From Bog-756 sp963725275 (lineage in GTDB: Bacteria > Actinomycetota > Acidimicrobiia > Acidimicrobiales > RAAP-2), in NCBI GenBank assembly GCA_963725275.1, contig CAVRXS010000001.1, positions 248,001-312,000 on the forward strand: 64,000 nucleotides of DNA, in the 5' to 3' direction. This document shows, in pieces, positions 26,255-36,477 of this stretch. The position numbers and the translations under genes were made by a program. Numbering within the stretch: the first letter of the stretch is position 1; the number at the start of each line of letters is the position of its first letter. Below the pieces are notes generated by a model. That model worked only from the letters and a program-made list of their open reading frames with translations. It had not been told where the DNA came from and made no database searches.

Positions 26255-26986
26255 TCACCCGCCGAACATGGTCATCCACTGCTCGGGAGTCCGCAGCCGG
26301 AACACGTAGTTGTGGGCCCGGGTGTACCCCATGGTGGCCGACGGCTCGGGGGAGTAGAGGTGCCCGGGGTAGAGGATCGTGTCGTCGGGGACCCGGGCCA
26401 GCCGGGTCATGAGCGATTCGTACATCGCGGCGGGATCGGCGCCCGGCAGATCGGTGCGGCCGCACCCCTCGAGGAAGAGGGTGTCCCCGGCGATGAGCCG
26501 GTCCCCTACAAGGAAGCACTGGCTGCCCGGGGTGTGGCCGGGAGTATGGACCATGGTGATCGGCACCCCTCCGACGTGGAGGACATCTCCGCCATCATGG
26601 GTGACCAGCTCCCCGGCCGTGACGCCGGTCGACCGGATCACCCATGGAGCCTCGGCGGCCTGGACGTGGACGGGCACCGGGGACACCTCGAGCAGCCGGG
26701 TGATGCCCTCGACGCCCCAACCCATCAGGTCCCCACCGACATGGTCGGCGTGGTAGTGGGTGCCCAGCGCGCCGACACAGGCCATGCCGTCGGCGGCGAG
26801 CATCGCGAGGAGGTCGTCCACGCCGTATGCCGGGTCGACGATGACCGCCTCTCCGGTCTCCCGGTCGCCCACAAGGTAGACGAAGTTGACCATCTGACGG
26901 GCTACCGGATCGTCGGTCGCGAAGTCCCGACCGGCGAGGAGCTGGCGGAAGTACAACCGCTCGGGTGCAAGAGTGTCGTCGGTCAC
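26255..26986 (-). CDS. MBL-fold metallo-hydrolase (glyoxalase II-like)
   Basis: This 243-residue hydrolase has the metallo-beta-lactamase zinc site THYHADHVGG (H77, H79, D81, H82), a further His in VHTPGHTPGS, an Asp in LIAGDTLF and a His in LYPGHLY. It fits the glyoxalase II/persulfide dioxygenase branch that hydrolyses or oxidises thioesters. The GTG start at 26986 has TAAGGT (26993-26998) six bases upstream, so it is probably leaderless with its own promoter. The reductase gene follows 31 bases downstream on the same strand. Confidence 0.92.
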   Translation of the reverse strand: MTDDTLAPERLYFRQLLAGRDFATDDPVARQMVNFVYLVGDRETGEAVIVDPAYGVDDLLAMLAADGMACVGALGTHYHADHVGGDLMGWGVEGITRLLEVSPVPVHVQAAEAPWVIRSTGVTAGELVTHDGGDVLHVGGVPITMVHTPGHTPGSQCFLVGDRLIAGDTLFLEGCGRTDLPGADPAAMYESLMTRLARVPDDTILYPGHLYSPEPSATMGYTRAHNYVFRLRTPEQWMTMFGG

Positions 26987-27068
26987 TCCCCCACCTTACG
27001 GGTCCCCCTGAGCCCTGACCGCGGTGCAGGATACGATCCCCGCACCAGCGACCGAAGGTGGCCATGCG

Positions 27069-28664
27069 ATGACCGACCAGCGCAATCCCACCGGAGGTCC
27101 CGACATCGGGTCTGCGGCCGCCATGCTCCGGCACTGGGGGACCATCCGGCCCGTCGCGCCGATGCTCACCCAGGACGGGCGGAGCGTGACCTGGGGATCG
27201 ATGTACCGTGACGCCACGCGGGTGGCGAGCGCACTGGCCGTGGCCGGCATCGTTCCCGGGGATCGGGTGGCCTTCCTCGACCGCAACGGCATCGAGTACT
27301 TCGAGGTGCTGTTCGGCTGCGCCCTGATGGGAGCAGTCAGCGTGGCGGTCAACTGGCGCCTCGCCCCGGCCGAGATGGCGGCGGTCCTCGAGGACGCCGG
27401 GGCCACCGTGCTCTTCCACGGCAGCGACTACTCGGCCGCGGTCAAGGAGATGGCTCCGCTGGTGACCTCCGTCCGCCACTGGGTCGTGCTCGACGAATTC
27501 GCCGACTGGCTGGACAGCACGGCGCAACCGCACGCCACCGATCCCGGGTTCGAGCCCGGGCCGGAGGATGTGGTGACCCAGCTCTACACCTCGGGGACCA
27601 CCGGGTTACCCAAGGGCGTGATGATCTCGGGCGACAACCTGGCGACCATCCTGGCCAAGGCCAGCGAGGTCTTCCATATCGGCGAGGACACCGTGTCGAT
27701 GGTGGCCATGCCGCTGTTCCACATCGGAGGGACCGGCTGGGCCCTCTCGGGGATGTCGCGTGGTGGGCACTCGATCGTCGTGCGGGACTTGGACCCCGCC
27801 GCCATCCTGCGGGTCATCGAGGAGCACCGCATCACCGAGACCTTCGTCGTGCCCGCGGTGCTGATGATGCTGCTCGCGACGAAGGAGCTGGCAACCACCG
27901 ACGTGGGCTCACTCCGCACCGTGTTCTACGGCGCCTCGCCGATCAGCGAGGACGTCCTCGTGCGCTCGATGCGCGCGCTCGACTGTCAGTTCATCCAGGT
28001 CTACGGCCTGACCGAGACCACTGGGGCGATCACAGGGCTCGAGTCGCGAGACCACGACCCCGACGGCCCGAGAGCACACCTCCTCCGCTCGGCTGGCCGG
28101 CCCTTCGACCACGTCGAGTTGAGGATCGTGGACCCGGCGACCGGCGAGGTACTGCCACCGGGCGCGGTCGGCGAGGTGGTGACCCGCTCCTCACAGAACA
28201 TGCTCGGTTACTGGAACAAGCCCGACGAGACCGGCGCGGTCCTCTCCGGGGACGGGTGGTTCCACACCGGTGACGCCGGATGGCTCGACGAGGAGGGATA
28301 CCTCTTCCTGCACGACCGGATCAAGGACATGATCGTGTCCGGGGGTGAGAACGTGTACCCGGCCGAGGTCGAGAACGCGCTGCTCGCCCACCCGGCGGTT
28401 GCGGACGCAGCGGTCATCGGTGTGCCCGACGACCGGTGGGGCGAGACGGTCAAGGCGATCGTGGTCAAGGCCCCGGGTTCATCCGTGGACGACGAGGCGC
28501 TCACCGCCGACATTCTGGCCGCCACCCGCGACCGGCTGGCCCACTTCAAGTGCCCGACCTCGATCGACTTTCGCGACGAGCTGCCGCGCACCCCGTCGGG
28601 CAAGGTGCTCAAGCGCGATCTCCGAGCCCCCTACTGGGCGAGCCGCGAACGAAACATCAGCTGA
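27069..28664 (+). CDS. Fatty-acid-CoA ligase (FadD family)
   Basis: This 531-residue ANL ligase contains LYTSGTTGLPKGVM, the acyl-tunnel segment AMPLFHIGGTGW, YGLTETTGAI, GWFHTGDAGWLDEEGYL, the hinge DRIKDMIVSGGENVYP and the C-terminal catalytic lysine motif TPSGKVLKRDLR. It activates a carboxylic acid with ATP and CoA; chain length cannot be read from the sequence. ATG 27069 has GAAGGTGG upstream; a -10-like TACGAT lies at 27029-27034. The gene stands alone, divergent from the MBL gene and convergent with xseB, ten bases away. Confidence 0.92.
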   Translation: MTDQRNPTGGPDIGSAAAMLRHWGTIRPVAPMLTQDGRSVTWGSMYRDATRVASALAVAGIVPGDRVAFLDRNGIEYFEVLFGCALMGAVSVAVNWRLAPAEMAAVLEDAGATVLFHGSDYSAAVKEMAPLVTSVRHWVVLDEFADWLDSTAQPHATDPGFEPGPEDVVTQLYTSGTTGLPKGVMISGDNLATILAKASEVFHIGEDTVSMVAMPLFHIGGTGWALSGMSRGGHSIVVRDLDPAAILRVIEEHRITETFVVPAVLMMLLATKELATTDVGSLRTVFYGASPISEDVLVRSMRALDCQFIQVYGLTETTGAITGLESRDHDPDGPRAHLLRSAGRPFDHVELRIVDPATGEVLPPGAVGEVVTRSSQNMLGYWNKPDETGAVLSGDGWFHTGDAGWLDEEGYLFLHDRIKDMIVSGGENVYPAEVENALLAHPAVADAAVIGVPDDRWGETVKAIVVKAPGSSVDDEALTADILAATRDRLAHFKCPTSIDFRDELPRTPSGKVLKRDLRAPYWASRERNIS

Positions 28665-28674
28665 GAACCGTCGA

Positions 28675-29022
28675 TCAGAACAGTCCGGGCGGACCGTCGT
28701 CGTCGGCGTCGGCGTCAGAGGTGTCAACTGCCATGCCCTCCTCGTCGTCGATCCGGTCGCCACCGACCTCCGTGCGTCCGACGGCCTCCAACCGGGGAAC
28801 CAGCTCCTCGACCCGCATGCGGGTGCGACGGAGGCGACGGTCGAGTTCGTCGACGATGTCGGTGGCACGCTCCAGCTGCTCGACCAGGCGGTCGACATCG
28901 ACCACCCCGGTCTCGAACTCCTTGATGATCGCGTCGAGCTCCGCGCCGGCGTCGGAATAACTGAGGCCGGAGACCTCCGGACCTCCGGACCCACGCTCAC
29001 CAGGTGCATCTGTCGCCATCAC
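28675..29022 (-). CDS. xseB: Exodeoxyribonuclease VII small subunit
   Basis: This 115-residue protein is the small subunit of exonuclease VII, which degrades single-stranded DNA. The family core is visible as LDAIIKEFETGVVDVDRLVEQL followed by a helix with DELDRRLRRTRMRVEEL. The C-terminus is an acidic, low-complexity tail ending DDDGPPGLF, as often seen in actinobacteria. Its ATG lies 26 bases inside the 3' end of xseA, so it is translated from the same message. It converges with the acyl-CoA ligase. Confidence 0.93.
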   Translation of the reverse strand: MMATDAPGERGSGGPEVSGLSYSDAGAELDAIIKEFETGVVDVDRLVEQLERATDIVDELDRRLRRTRMRVEELVPRLEAVGRTEVGGDRIDDEEGMAVDTSDADADDDGPPGLF

Positions 29023-30407
29023 TCCATCCCTCCATCCGGATCGTCGCGATCATCGTCCCCCGCGCCTCGACGGCAGTGACCGTGGAGGACACCTGGCCGT
29101 CGGAGACGAGGGTGTGCAGCGCGGTGCCCGGGGACAGACCGTTGACCGTCCGCACCACCGCGCCGGAGGCATCGCGGGTCACCGAGTAGCCGCGCTCGAG
29201 CTGGCGCTGGTAGTCGTAGGCCCCGAGCAGCCGCCGCCACTGCTCGACGCGGAGATCCTCGGCCCGCAAGCCGCTCGCCGCCGCGCGGGTCACCGTGCCA
29301 CAGCAGGTGGTCAGACGCTGTGCATGTGCGTCCAGCTGGCCACGGCCCGCACCGCGCGAGAATGCCGGCCCGATGGACGAGGCGGTCGGCGTGGCGGTCG
29401 AGTTGGGAGCGCGCCCCGGTGGCCATCCCGTGGCGCCCCCGGTCGAGGCCGCGCTGGACGCGGTCCACCTCGTCGACGGCCATCCGGGCGGCGGCCACAC
29501 CCGCCTCCGTACTGGACCGCCAGAATTCGAGCGCCAGGCGAGCGAGCTCCTGGCCGCACTCGGTCGGGGTGATGAAGGAACGGTTGGCCACCTCGTCGGC
29601 CACCGACTGGTCGCCCGTGTGGCCGATGCCGGTCCATACCGGGGTGGTGGAGGTGGCGATGGCCCGTGCCACCCCTTCGGCGTCGAAGGTGGCCAGGTCG
29701 GCCTTCGACCCTCCACCTCGGACCACGACGATGATGTCGCGGTCGGGGCCCTGGAGCCTGCCGATACCCGTAGAAACCGTGGCCGCGGCGTGACGACCCT
29801 GCACCTGGGACTTGGCGACGGCCACCTCGAAGGCCATGCCGGAGTCCTCGAGGCGACCCAGGAAGTCGCGGTAGCCCTCGGTTCCGGGGCTGGCGACCAG
29901 CCCGATGCGGAGCGGAAGGGGCGGAACCGGGAGGCGACGGTTGCGGTCATAGAGGCCTTCGTCGACGAGTGCCTTGATCAGCCGGGCGCGTTCGGCGGCA
30001 ACCTTGCCGAGCAGCGCGTCGGTATCGAGCTCGGAGAGGGTGAAGTTGATGACCCCGCGGGGCTTGTAGAGCTGCGCCTCGCCGCGCACTCGGACGACCA
30101 TCCCGGTATCGAGGGTGATACCCAACTGGTCGAGGGTCGAGCGAACCGTTCGCCATCTTCTGGACCAGCAGACGACCTTGAGGACGGGCGAGCTGTTGTC
30201 GTGGGCGTGCCTGGGATCGACCAGATCCATGTAACAGATACCGCTCGAGCTGACGCTGAGAGAGCGGACCTCACCCGACACCCAGACCTGGCCTGGGAGG
30301 GCGTCCCTGAGTGCGCGGTCGATGCGGGCATAGAGGTCCACGATGGTGAGCACGTCGATGCCGGTGTGCTCGGTGATGAGGCGGCGGGCCCGGGACTCGA
30401 GGGACAC
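28997..30407 (-). CDS. xseA: Exodeoxyribonuclease VII large subunit, frame broken by one indel
   Basis: This protein of about 470 residues is the catalytic subunit of exonuclease VII. The N-terminal OB-fold (VWVSGEVRSLS, RVRGEAQLYKPRGVINFTL) and the catalytic region (GLVASPGTEGYRDFL, VVVRGGGSKADLATFD, GIGHTGDQSVADEVANR) are intact. The frame changes near 29347-29362: HRAGILAR is in the first frame and GAGRGQLDAHAQRL and QLERGYSVTRD in the next, ending at 28997. Length is one base over a multiple of three. As xseA is a conserved housekeeping gene, a sequence error is likely. The GTG start has TAACCT (30414-30419) six bases upstream, a leaderless promoter. Confidence 0.92.
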
Positions 30408-30536
30408 GGCGCCAGGTTAGAACCCCGGTGGGACGGGACGGCCGACGGTGGCTGGCTGCTGCACGGGTGGCACGCCGACAGCGCCCCCAGATCCGGGATG
30501 CGCTGGGCCGTCGTGTCCTGTGGGACGATGGTTGTG

Positions 30537-30931
<395 letters not shown>

Positions 30932-31095
30932 ACTCTGCCTGCGGCCGGGGGGTTTGTACTTACTCTCCCACCGTCTGGCACAGATCTGACGCAGGAGAAT
31001 GTGCGAATGCCTCTCGATCCAGGCGGTCATATGGCACATCTGCGACGTTCCTCTCGCACCTCAGAATGTCCTTTCGGCAAAGTCAGACTGGAGTC

Positions 31096-31489
31096 GTGGT
31101 CACCGACGAGCGAGCCGTCGAGTACGAGCAGATCCGAGAATCCCTCTTCGCCTGGGCGAGGGATCAAGAGGACATTCATGGGGTCGCCGTGGTCGGATCG
31201 TGGGCGGTGGCGGCGGCTCGCATGGACTCCGACATCGACGTGGTGGTTCTTACCGAGTGTGTTCCTCAAGCGTGGATGCGGTCGTTGGACCCGGCTTTGG
31301 CCACGGACAGTGATATCCATAACGGCAACGGGTTCCACCGACCTAGCACTTTCGAGCTAGGCCGAGCTTGCCGCAGGCCCTATCCGCTAGCGTGCTTGGA
31401 TTCGCCGTTCCACATTTTCCTCGGTCGGCAGTGGTCATCAGCAGAGGCGGTAACGATATGGCCCAGGTTGTTGAGTCCCGATTGTCCCG
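31096..31489 (+). pseudogene. Nucleotidyltransferase-domain fragment
   Basis: The N-terminal 55 codons from a GTG at 31096 encode a nucleotidyltransferase-like start: a helix (AVEYEQIRESLFAWARDQ) then GVAVVGSWA and DSDIDVVVLTE, the G-S and DxD metal-binding motif of small polymerase-beta-type transferases. After about 31260 the sequence no longer resembles the family in any frame, and the open frame runs on into the propeller gene. I therefore call it a truncated or fused remnant. It lies just after rnpB at the start of a decayed segment. A pair of unrecorded indels could also explain the loss of similarity. Confidence 0.5.
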
Positions 31490-31495
31490 TTGGCG

Positions 31496-32455
31496 ATGAG
31501 GGCGGGTATTGCGGTCGGTGTCGCCGGACTCGCGGCCGTTGCATTGACACCCCTGGGAGCGCCAAAAGCGGCAGCCCTGACAATCCCTTACGCCTACGTG
31601 ACCAATGCCATCTCTGACACGGTGAGCGTCATCAACACCGCCACCAACACGGTGGTGAAGACGGTGCGGGTCGGCACCGAGCCAGACGGGGTCGCCATCA
31701 CCCCCGACGGGAGCAACGCCTATGTGGCCAACGCCGACTCAAACACCGTGAGCGTCATCAATACCTCCACCAACACGGTGGTGAAGATGGTGAAGGTCGG
31801 TAGCTCCCCAGGCGGGGTCGCCATCACTCCCGACGGGAGTTACGCCTATGTGGCCAATACCCTCTCTGACTCCGTGAGCGTCATCAAGACATCCACCAAC
31901 ACGGTGGTGAAGACGGTGCGGGTCGGTACCTTTCCAGGCGGGGTCGCCATCACTCCCGACGGGATCGACGCCTACGTTCCCAATTTCGGCTCAAACACCG
32001 TGAGCGTCATCAAGACCGCCACCAACACGGTGGTGAAGACGGTACGGGTTGGCGACGAGCCAGGTGGGATCGCCATCACCCCCAACGGGAGTGATGCCTA
32101 TGTGGCCAACTCCGACTCCGTGAGCGTCATCAAGACTGCCACCAACACGGTGGTGAAGAAGGTGACAGTCGGTGGTGTGCCAGACGGGATCGCCGTCACC
32201 CCCAACGGGAGCGACGCCTACGTGACCATCGACGGTTCCAACACCGTGAGCGTCATCAAGATCTCGACCAACACGGTAGTGAAGACGGTGAGGGTCGGCA
32301 GGAACCCAGACGGGGTCGCCATCACTCCCAACGGGAGTTACGCCTATGTGGCCAACATCCTCTCTAACTCCGTGAGCGTCATCAAGACCTCGACCAACAC
32401 GGTAGTGAAGACGGTGGCGGTCGGGACCTATCCATATGAGGTCGCCATAACCTGA
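31496..32455 (+). CDS. Secreted YVTN-family beta-propeller repeat protein
   Basis: This 319-residue protein has an N-terminal signal peptide (RAGIAVGVAGLAAVALTP, cleavage near PKAAA) followed by seven repeats of about 42 residues, each of the form YAYVTN..S.TVSVI.T.TNTVVKTV.VG..P.GVAITPDG. Seven YVTN repeats make one closed seven-bladed propeller, usually a surface or binding domain. The fifth repeat is short by two to three residues (YVANSDSVSV). ATG 31496 overlaps the stop of a 13-codon frame starting at 31458 (ATGA), which may couple translation; a TTG at 31490 is an alternative start. No enzyme domain is present. Confidence 0.85.
   Translation: MRAGIAVGVAGLAAVALTPLGAPKAAALTIPYAYVTNAISDTVSVINTATNTVVKTVRVGTEPDGVAITPDGSNAYVANADSNTVSVINTSTNTVVKMVKVGSSPGGVAITPDGSYAYVANTLSDSVSVIKTSTNTVVKTVRVGTFPGGVAITPDGIDAYVPNFGSNTVSVIKTATNTVVKTVRVGDEPGGIAITPNGSDAYVANSDSVSVIKTATNTVVKKVTVGGVPDGIAVTPNGSDAYVTIDGSNTVSVIKISTNTVVKTVRVGRNPDGVAITPNGSYAYVANILSNSVSVIKTSTNTVVKTVAVGTYPYEVAIT
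31592..32452 (+). repeat. Seven tandem DNA repeats of about 123-126 bases (propeller blades)
   Basis: The blades of the propeller gene are nearly identical at the DNA level: GTGAGCGTCATCAA, CCAACACGGTGGTGAAG and GTCGCCATCAC recur in almost every unit, including third codon positions. This points to recent duplication or gene conversion and makes the array prone to copy-number change or assembly collapse. Confidence 0.85.
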
Positions 32456-32544
32456 GTTGGATTCTGGGTGACCCTGAACACCGGGAGTGGGCCAGGTATT
32501 GACCGAGGTTCTGGTCGCTGGTCGCTGGGAAGGCTGACGTCCGA

Positions 32545-32715
32545 TTAGCCCTCGACGAACTGGCGTTCCATCTCGGCGATGATCTCCTTCTCCCGGTGCG
32601 ACACCTCTGCCTCTGCCCATGCTCTCTCGAGCAGGCGGTGGGCCTCTTGCCGGATAAGCAGGCGGTGGCGGAGCCACACGAAACCCATCACCGGAAGGGC
32701 CAGGATCACGACCAC
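32545..32715 (-). CDS. Small membrane protein, 56 residues
   Basis: I do not recognise this protein. From a GTG at 32715 it has one N-terminal membrane helix (VVILALPVMGFVWL) followed by a charged cytoplasmic helix (RQEAHRLLERAWAEAEVSHR) ending EMERQFVEG. TACGAT (32722-32727) lies six bases before the GTG, the leaderless arrangement common in this window, and supports this start over longer alternatives to 32856. The surrounding 32456-33280 holds no other gene I can support. Confidence 0.5.
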   Translation of the reverse strand: MVVILALPVMGFVWLRHRLLIRQEAHRLLERAWAEAEVSHREKEIIAEMERQFVEG

Positions 32716-33280
32716 GGGCAGATCGTAGTCAGCTAGATGCGAAGAACCCCCGGCGGGGGGGAACCGGCGGTTCTTGCGGATGCTGTTTGAGGAGGCCAGG
32801 AGGCCACCTGACCATCGACAACACCGGGCCGTACATCCTTCTTCCCAGTCCCTCACCCGGCGTAGGCCCAGGTATAGGAACTCTCAGCAAGCGTTTGGAG
32901 GGAACGTGACAGATGGGAGTGGGGGTGCCTCCGAACACCGGAGCGGTGGGACACCCTTCCGGCACCCGAAGGTCGGATGGGGCACTGGATGACCTGTCGT
33001 CGAGTCCAGTACCGCTGTGATTGGGCACGTCGGCGAACGCTAGTCGGCAGGTGAGGGCGATCACCGGGGCTGCCTGAGCCGTGTTCCGTACCCGCAGTTA
33101 TGTGCGCCTCCGATGAACTGGCTGTCACCGCCCGCTGGGGCGAGTCCTCAATGCGGTTGGCGAGTTGGCTGTTTCTACGTCACTGGATGCTCGGTGGTAC
33201 GGAGTGCCGTCCCCTTCCGTTGCCGCTACTGTCGACCCACGGTGACGCCGAACGGATATTCCTCTGGCGGTACAGGCGCA

Positions 33281-33760
33281 ATGAACGGCGATCCACACGA
33301 TCCGGGTTGGTGGGTAGGCTCGGATGGAAACTGGCATTCACCGGATGAAGACTTTGATTCTGATGTTCCGAAGAAGGATCACCCGATACGAAGGGTGGCG
33401 ATTGTTGTCCTGGCGGTGACCGTGGTAGGTGCCACAACCTTCGGCGTGTGGCTTGGAGGCAGTTCGCAAACGTCCGGTCCGTCCTCTGCCGGACCCTCGC
33501 TTGCGGAAATCACGTCCCAGGTCAAACAGGCCGTCACCGGAACCGGCGCCAATCAGCTCGGTGTCGCCGGTGTTTCTAGCGTGGTCTGTAGTCCACCAAG
33601 CTCTTGGAACCCAGGCAACACGTTCAAGTGCCACGTGTACGCTTCATCGCACAGGGAACTCGGTGTTTACGATGGGACTGTCCAATCGACCACATCATCA
33701 GGCGAATGGCGGTGGAACGGAGTTTGGAAACCGAACCATCGCAACTCGTCGACCGTTTAG
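33281..33760 (+). CDS. Membrane-anchored protein with N-terminal PGWW motif (DUF2510-like)
   Basis: This 159-residue protein begins with DPGWWVGSDGNWHSP, a variant of the short GWW..DG.W.PP motif frequent at the N-termini of Acidimicrobiia membrane proteins. One membrane helix follows (IRRVAIVVLAVTVVGATTFGV, about 36-56), then an extracellular region of about 100 residues with two Cys (VVCSPPSS and FKCHVY) that may form a disulfide. The extracellular part resembles small DUF4333-like domains, which is a tentative match. ATG 33281 is chosen because the motif starts there; no clear ribosome site is seen. Base composition is lower in GC than the core genes. Confidence 0.65.
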   Translation: MNGDPHDPGWWVGSDGNWHSPDEDFDSDVPKKDHPIRRVAIVVLAVTVVGATTFGVWLGGSSQTSGPSSAGPSLAEITSQVKQAVTGTGANQLGVAGVSSVVCSPPSSWNPGNTFKCHVYASSHRELGVYDGTVQSTTSSGEWRWNGVWKPNHRNSSTV

Positions 33761-33902
33761 CTGTCAAGCGGCGCCGTAGAGCTGAGCATTGAGGCCCGGA
33801 GTTCCCCCACCGGACGCTGTGCGGGGCTTCTACAACTGAGTCGTCAGCGCCCAGGAAGGGCATCCCGAGCTTCTCGTGGTTGCGCACGGCGTCCACAAGC
33901 GA

Positions 33903-34755
33903 ATGGGGTGCAACGATTCGGAAGAGGCGTACGAGCGGTTCGCAAGGGAGGTCGACGGTCCCGTGCTCATCATCACCATCCCTCTGGCTCCCAGTACTAA
34001 TCATTCCCCTGCTGACCCCGGTCCACGGATCTGTCGCCAGCACGTTTGCATCCATCGACTATGTCGTGTGGGCGTTGTTCGCTGTCGAGTACCTGGCAAA
34101 GTTGGGTCTCGCACCGAATCGGGGGCGGTTCTTCCGCACGCACATCCTGGATCTAGTCATTGTCGCTGTCCCGTTCTTCAGACCAGCGCGGATGGGTCGG
34201 TTAGTGAAGCTGGCACGTTTGGGTCGGGTCGGTGTGGTGACGGCCGACATCCTCGACCGTGGCAAGAAGATCCTCACCCACAACGGTGTTCATTTCGTCC
34301 TGCTGGCCGTAGGGTTGATGGTCTTCAGCGCAGCGGGCCTGGTGACCATCGCCGAGCGATCGGCCAAGGGTGCCAACATCCACGACTTCGGCCAAGGACT
34401 CTGGTGGGCGATCGTTACGGTCACCACCGTGGATTACGGGGACCGCTACCCGGTGACTCCGTTCGGCCAGGGTGTCAGCGTCGTGCTCATGCTGGTCGGC
34501 ATAGGCCTCATCGGTGTGCTGACCGCGACTGTCGCGAGCTATTTCGTGGACCAGAAGACCGACAAGTTGGAGGACGGGCTGGAGAGGATGGAGATGCTCC
34601 TACGTGAACTGACGGGCCGGGTTGGCCCCGAGCAAGCGACCGCTGCAAACGGCAGAGCCTCTCACCTCACGCCGTCGACCGCGGACGATCAGGGTTCCGA
34701 CTCTGCTGAGATCGCCGCCATCACTCGATCCCGATCGGGGGCGATCACGTTGTAA
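33903..34755 (+). CDS. Voltage-gated-type potassium channel, frame broken by one indel; unusual filter
   Basis: This protein of about 284 residues has membrane helices in the voltage-sensor half (LPVLIIPLLTP, ASIDYVVWALFAVEYLAKLG, ILDLVIVAVPFF), an Arg-rich S4-like segment (RPARMGRLVKLARLGRVG) and a pore half (FVLLAVGLMVFSAAGLVTIA, WWAIVTVTTVDYGDRYPVT, VVLMLVGIGLIGVLTATVAS). The filter reads TVDYGD, not TVGYGD, because codon 34432-34434 is GAT. The frame changes near 33985: CNDSEEAYERFAREVDGPVLIITIPL in one frame, LPVLIIPLLTPVHGS in the next. Length is one base over a multiple of three. It may be an intact gene carrying errors or a decaying copy. Confidence 0.7.
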
Positions 34756-34768
34756 CAGGTCACGGCGC

Positions 34769-35470
34769 TCAGCTGGAGATGACCGCTACACCCAGCCTGC
34801 CTCCATCGACGTCAATAACCGTGCCGTGAACGAATGCGGCCTCGTCGCTGGCGAGGTAAACGGCGGCGTGTGCGATCGCGTCTGGGGTGCCGCTCGTGCC
34901 CGCCGGCGTGCCTCGCATCATCACGTCACCGGGATGTTCGCCGCCGTCGGCCGGCGGCAGACGAACAACGCCGGGTGAGATTGCGTTCACTCGAACCCAT
35001 GCGGGGCCGAACTCGGCCGACCAGGCCCTCGTCAAAGTCTCCATTGCGCCTTTGGTCGAGCTGTAGAGCGCAGCGGCTGGAATGCCGAGGCGCGCGATCC
35101 AGGACCCGAGGTTGATGATCACCCCGCTACCGCGCTCGGCCATCGCCGGGGCGATGGCAGCGGTCAGGAAGAACGGTGCCTTGACGTTCACGCCATATAC
35201 CTCGTTGAAGGTCGCTTCGTCGGTGTCGGCCGTTGGACCTCCCGGGTAGATGCCCGCATTGTTGACGAGTACATCGACCCGGCCCCCGAGCGCTCGCGTG
35301 TGCACCGGCTGCCAGCCAGCCAGTCTGAGGTGTCCTGACGAGGTCGGCGAGCTCTGCCAGATTCACCTCCTCGCTGCTGCTGTCGATGAATCGGGCGTGC
35401 CGTTTGCAGCAATGATTTCCAGTAACGACCACCGACTTCCCACTCGTCGGGCTACTCGGCGGCCGGTCAC
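34769..35470 (-). pseudogene. Short-chain dehydrogenase lacking its Rossmann motif
   Basis: The C-terminal 170 residues (34769 to about 35290) are a good SDR: VDVLVNNAGIYPGG, a Ser in INLGSWIARLG, YSSTKGA with the catalytic Tyr and Lys, RVNAISPGVV and the C-terminal GTVIDVDGG. Upstream the frame changes, with AELADLVR and SVVVTG visible as pieces, but the nucleotide-binding TGxxxGIG is missing and replaced by unrelated residues (TGNHCCKRHAR). This needs an internal deletion plus a shift, more than one sequencing error. It lies among other broken genes. Confidence 0.7.
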
Positions 35471-35649
35471 CGCCAGCGTGGGCGCTTCGCCGGGGAAGAT
35501 GCCATGGCCATCGGCCCGGCGGATGTTGCTTGTGGCCGTCCGGTGACGAGATGGCGGTGCTTGTCGGAGCAACCGTCCATGCTGGCTTTTGACCTCGTAT
35601 CATTCGGCGCATCGACGAAGCGCTCGGTGACTGTTCGTACGCTCGACCA

Positions 35650-36477
35650 GTATTAGCAGGACTCGACGTGATGGGCTGTGAAGCGGGTGAGTGGCCACCA
35701 AGGGCGGGTAGCCTGGGCTCGTGGTCGCACGCACGAAGTGGACCCGACAGCGCGCCAGGCCACTCCAGGCCGCATCGAGGAGGCGTCACCAGATCTTGAT
35801 GAGCGTCGGAGACGTCCAGGGCGACGCCGGAGAGTCCTCGGGCGACCAAGCCCCGCAAAAAGGCCGTCCAGCCCGCCCCGTCCTCGGTGGTGATGAGGTC
35901 GAGGCCGAGGGTCTCGCGGGTCCGTCCTCGTTGCCCCGGTGGCCACGACGACAGCCACGTGACGATGCGGCCACCCTCCCTGACCTTCTGCGTTAGGGCG
36001 TCGACCAGATGAGGAGTAGGGGCAGGCGTCGAGGGGCCGGTTGCGAAAGGCGCTCACCATCTCGTCGAGGGACTTGGCCAGCTCTGAGACCTGGGACTTT
36101 GAGATCCCGTCGATGCCCATGGAGCGGACCACGTCGTCGACCCGACGGGTCGAGACCCCTTCGACGTAGCACTGGGCCACCACGGCGACAGGGCCCGCTC
36201 AGCTCTCCGCCGGGGCTCGACCAGCCAGTCGGGGAAGTAGCTGCCGGATCTCAGCTTGGGGATGGCCAGCTCGATCGTGCCCGCTCGGGTATCGAAGTCC
36301 CTACTCCGATAGCCGTTTCTCGAGTTCAGCCGTTCTGGGGTGATCTCGCCATAGCCGGCGTTGCAGACGGCACTGGCTCGGCCGACATCAGCTCATCGGC
36401 AAAGCCTTGACCATCGAGCGCAGCAGGTCTGGGTCGGCTTCGTCGAGGTGCTTGCGCAGCCAGGCCAGAGCATCCAT
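35650..36477 (-). pseudogene. IS256/Mutator-family transposase remnant
   Basis: Pieces of an IS256-family DDE transposase follow in order but in changing frames: MDALAWLRKHLDEADPDLLRSM from 36477, then NAGYGEITPERLNSRNGYRSRDF, IELAIPKLRSGSYFPDWL, YVEGVSTRRVDDVVRSMGI, SKSQVSELAKSLDE and FRNRPLDACPY, then RGLVARGLSGVALDVSDAH. At least four frame changes occur and the C-terminal third is missing, so the element is dead. No clear terminal inverted repeats were found. Confidence 0.8.

Noticed and set aside
31458..31499. Leader peptide of 13 residues overlapping the propeller start
   Set aside because: It has the ATGA overlap but no ribosome site or other support; kept only as a note in the propeller entry.
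35650..36477. Active insertion sequence
   Set aside because: At least four frame changes and a missing C-terminal third; no terminal repeats were found.
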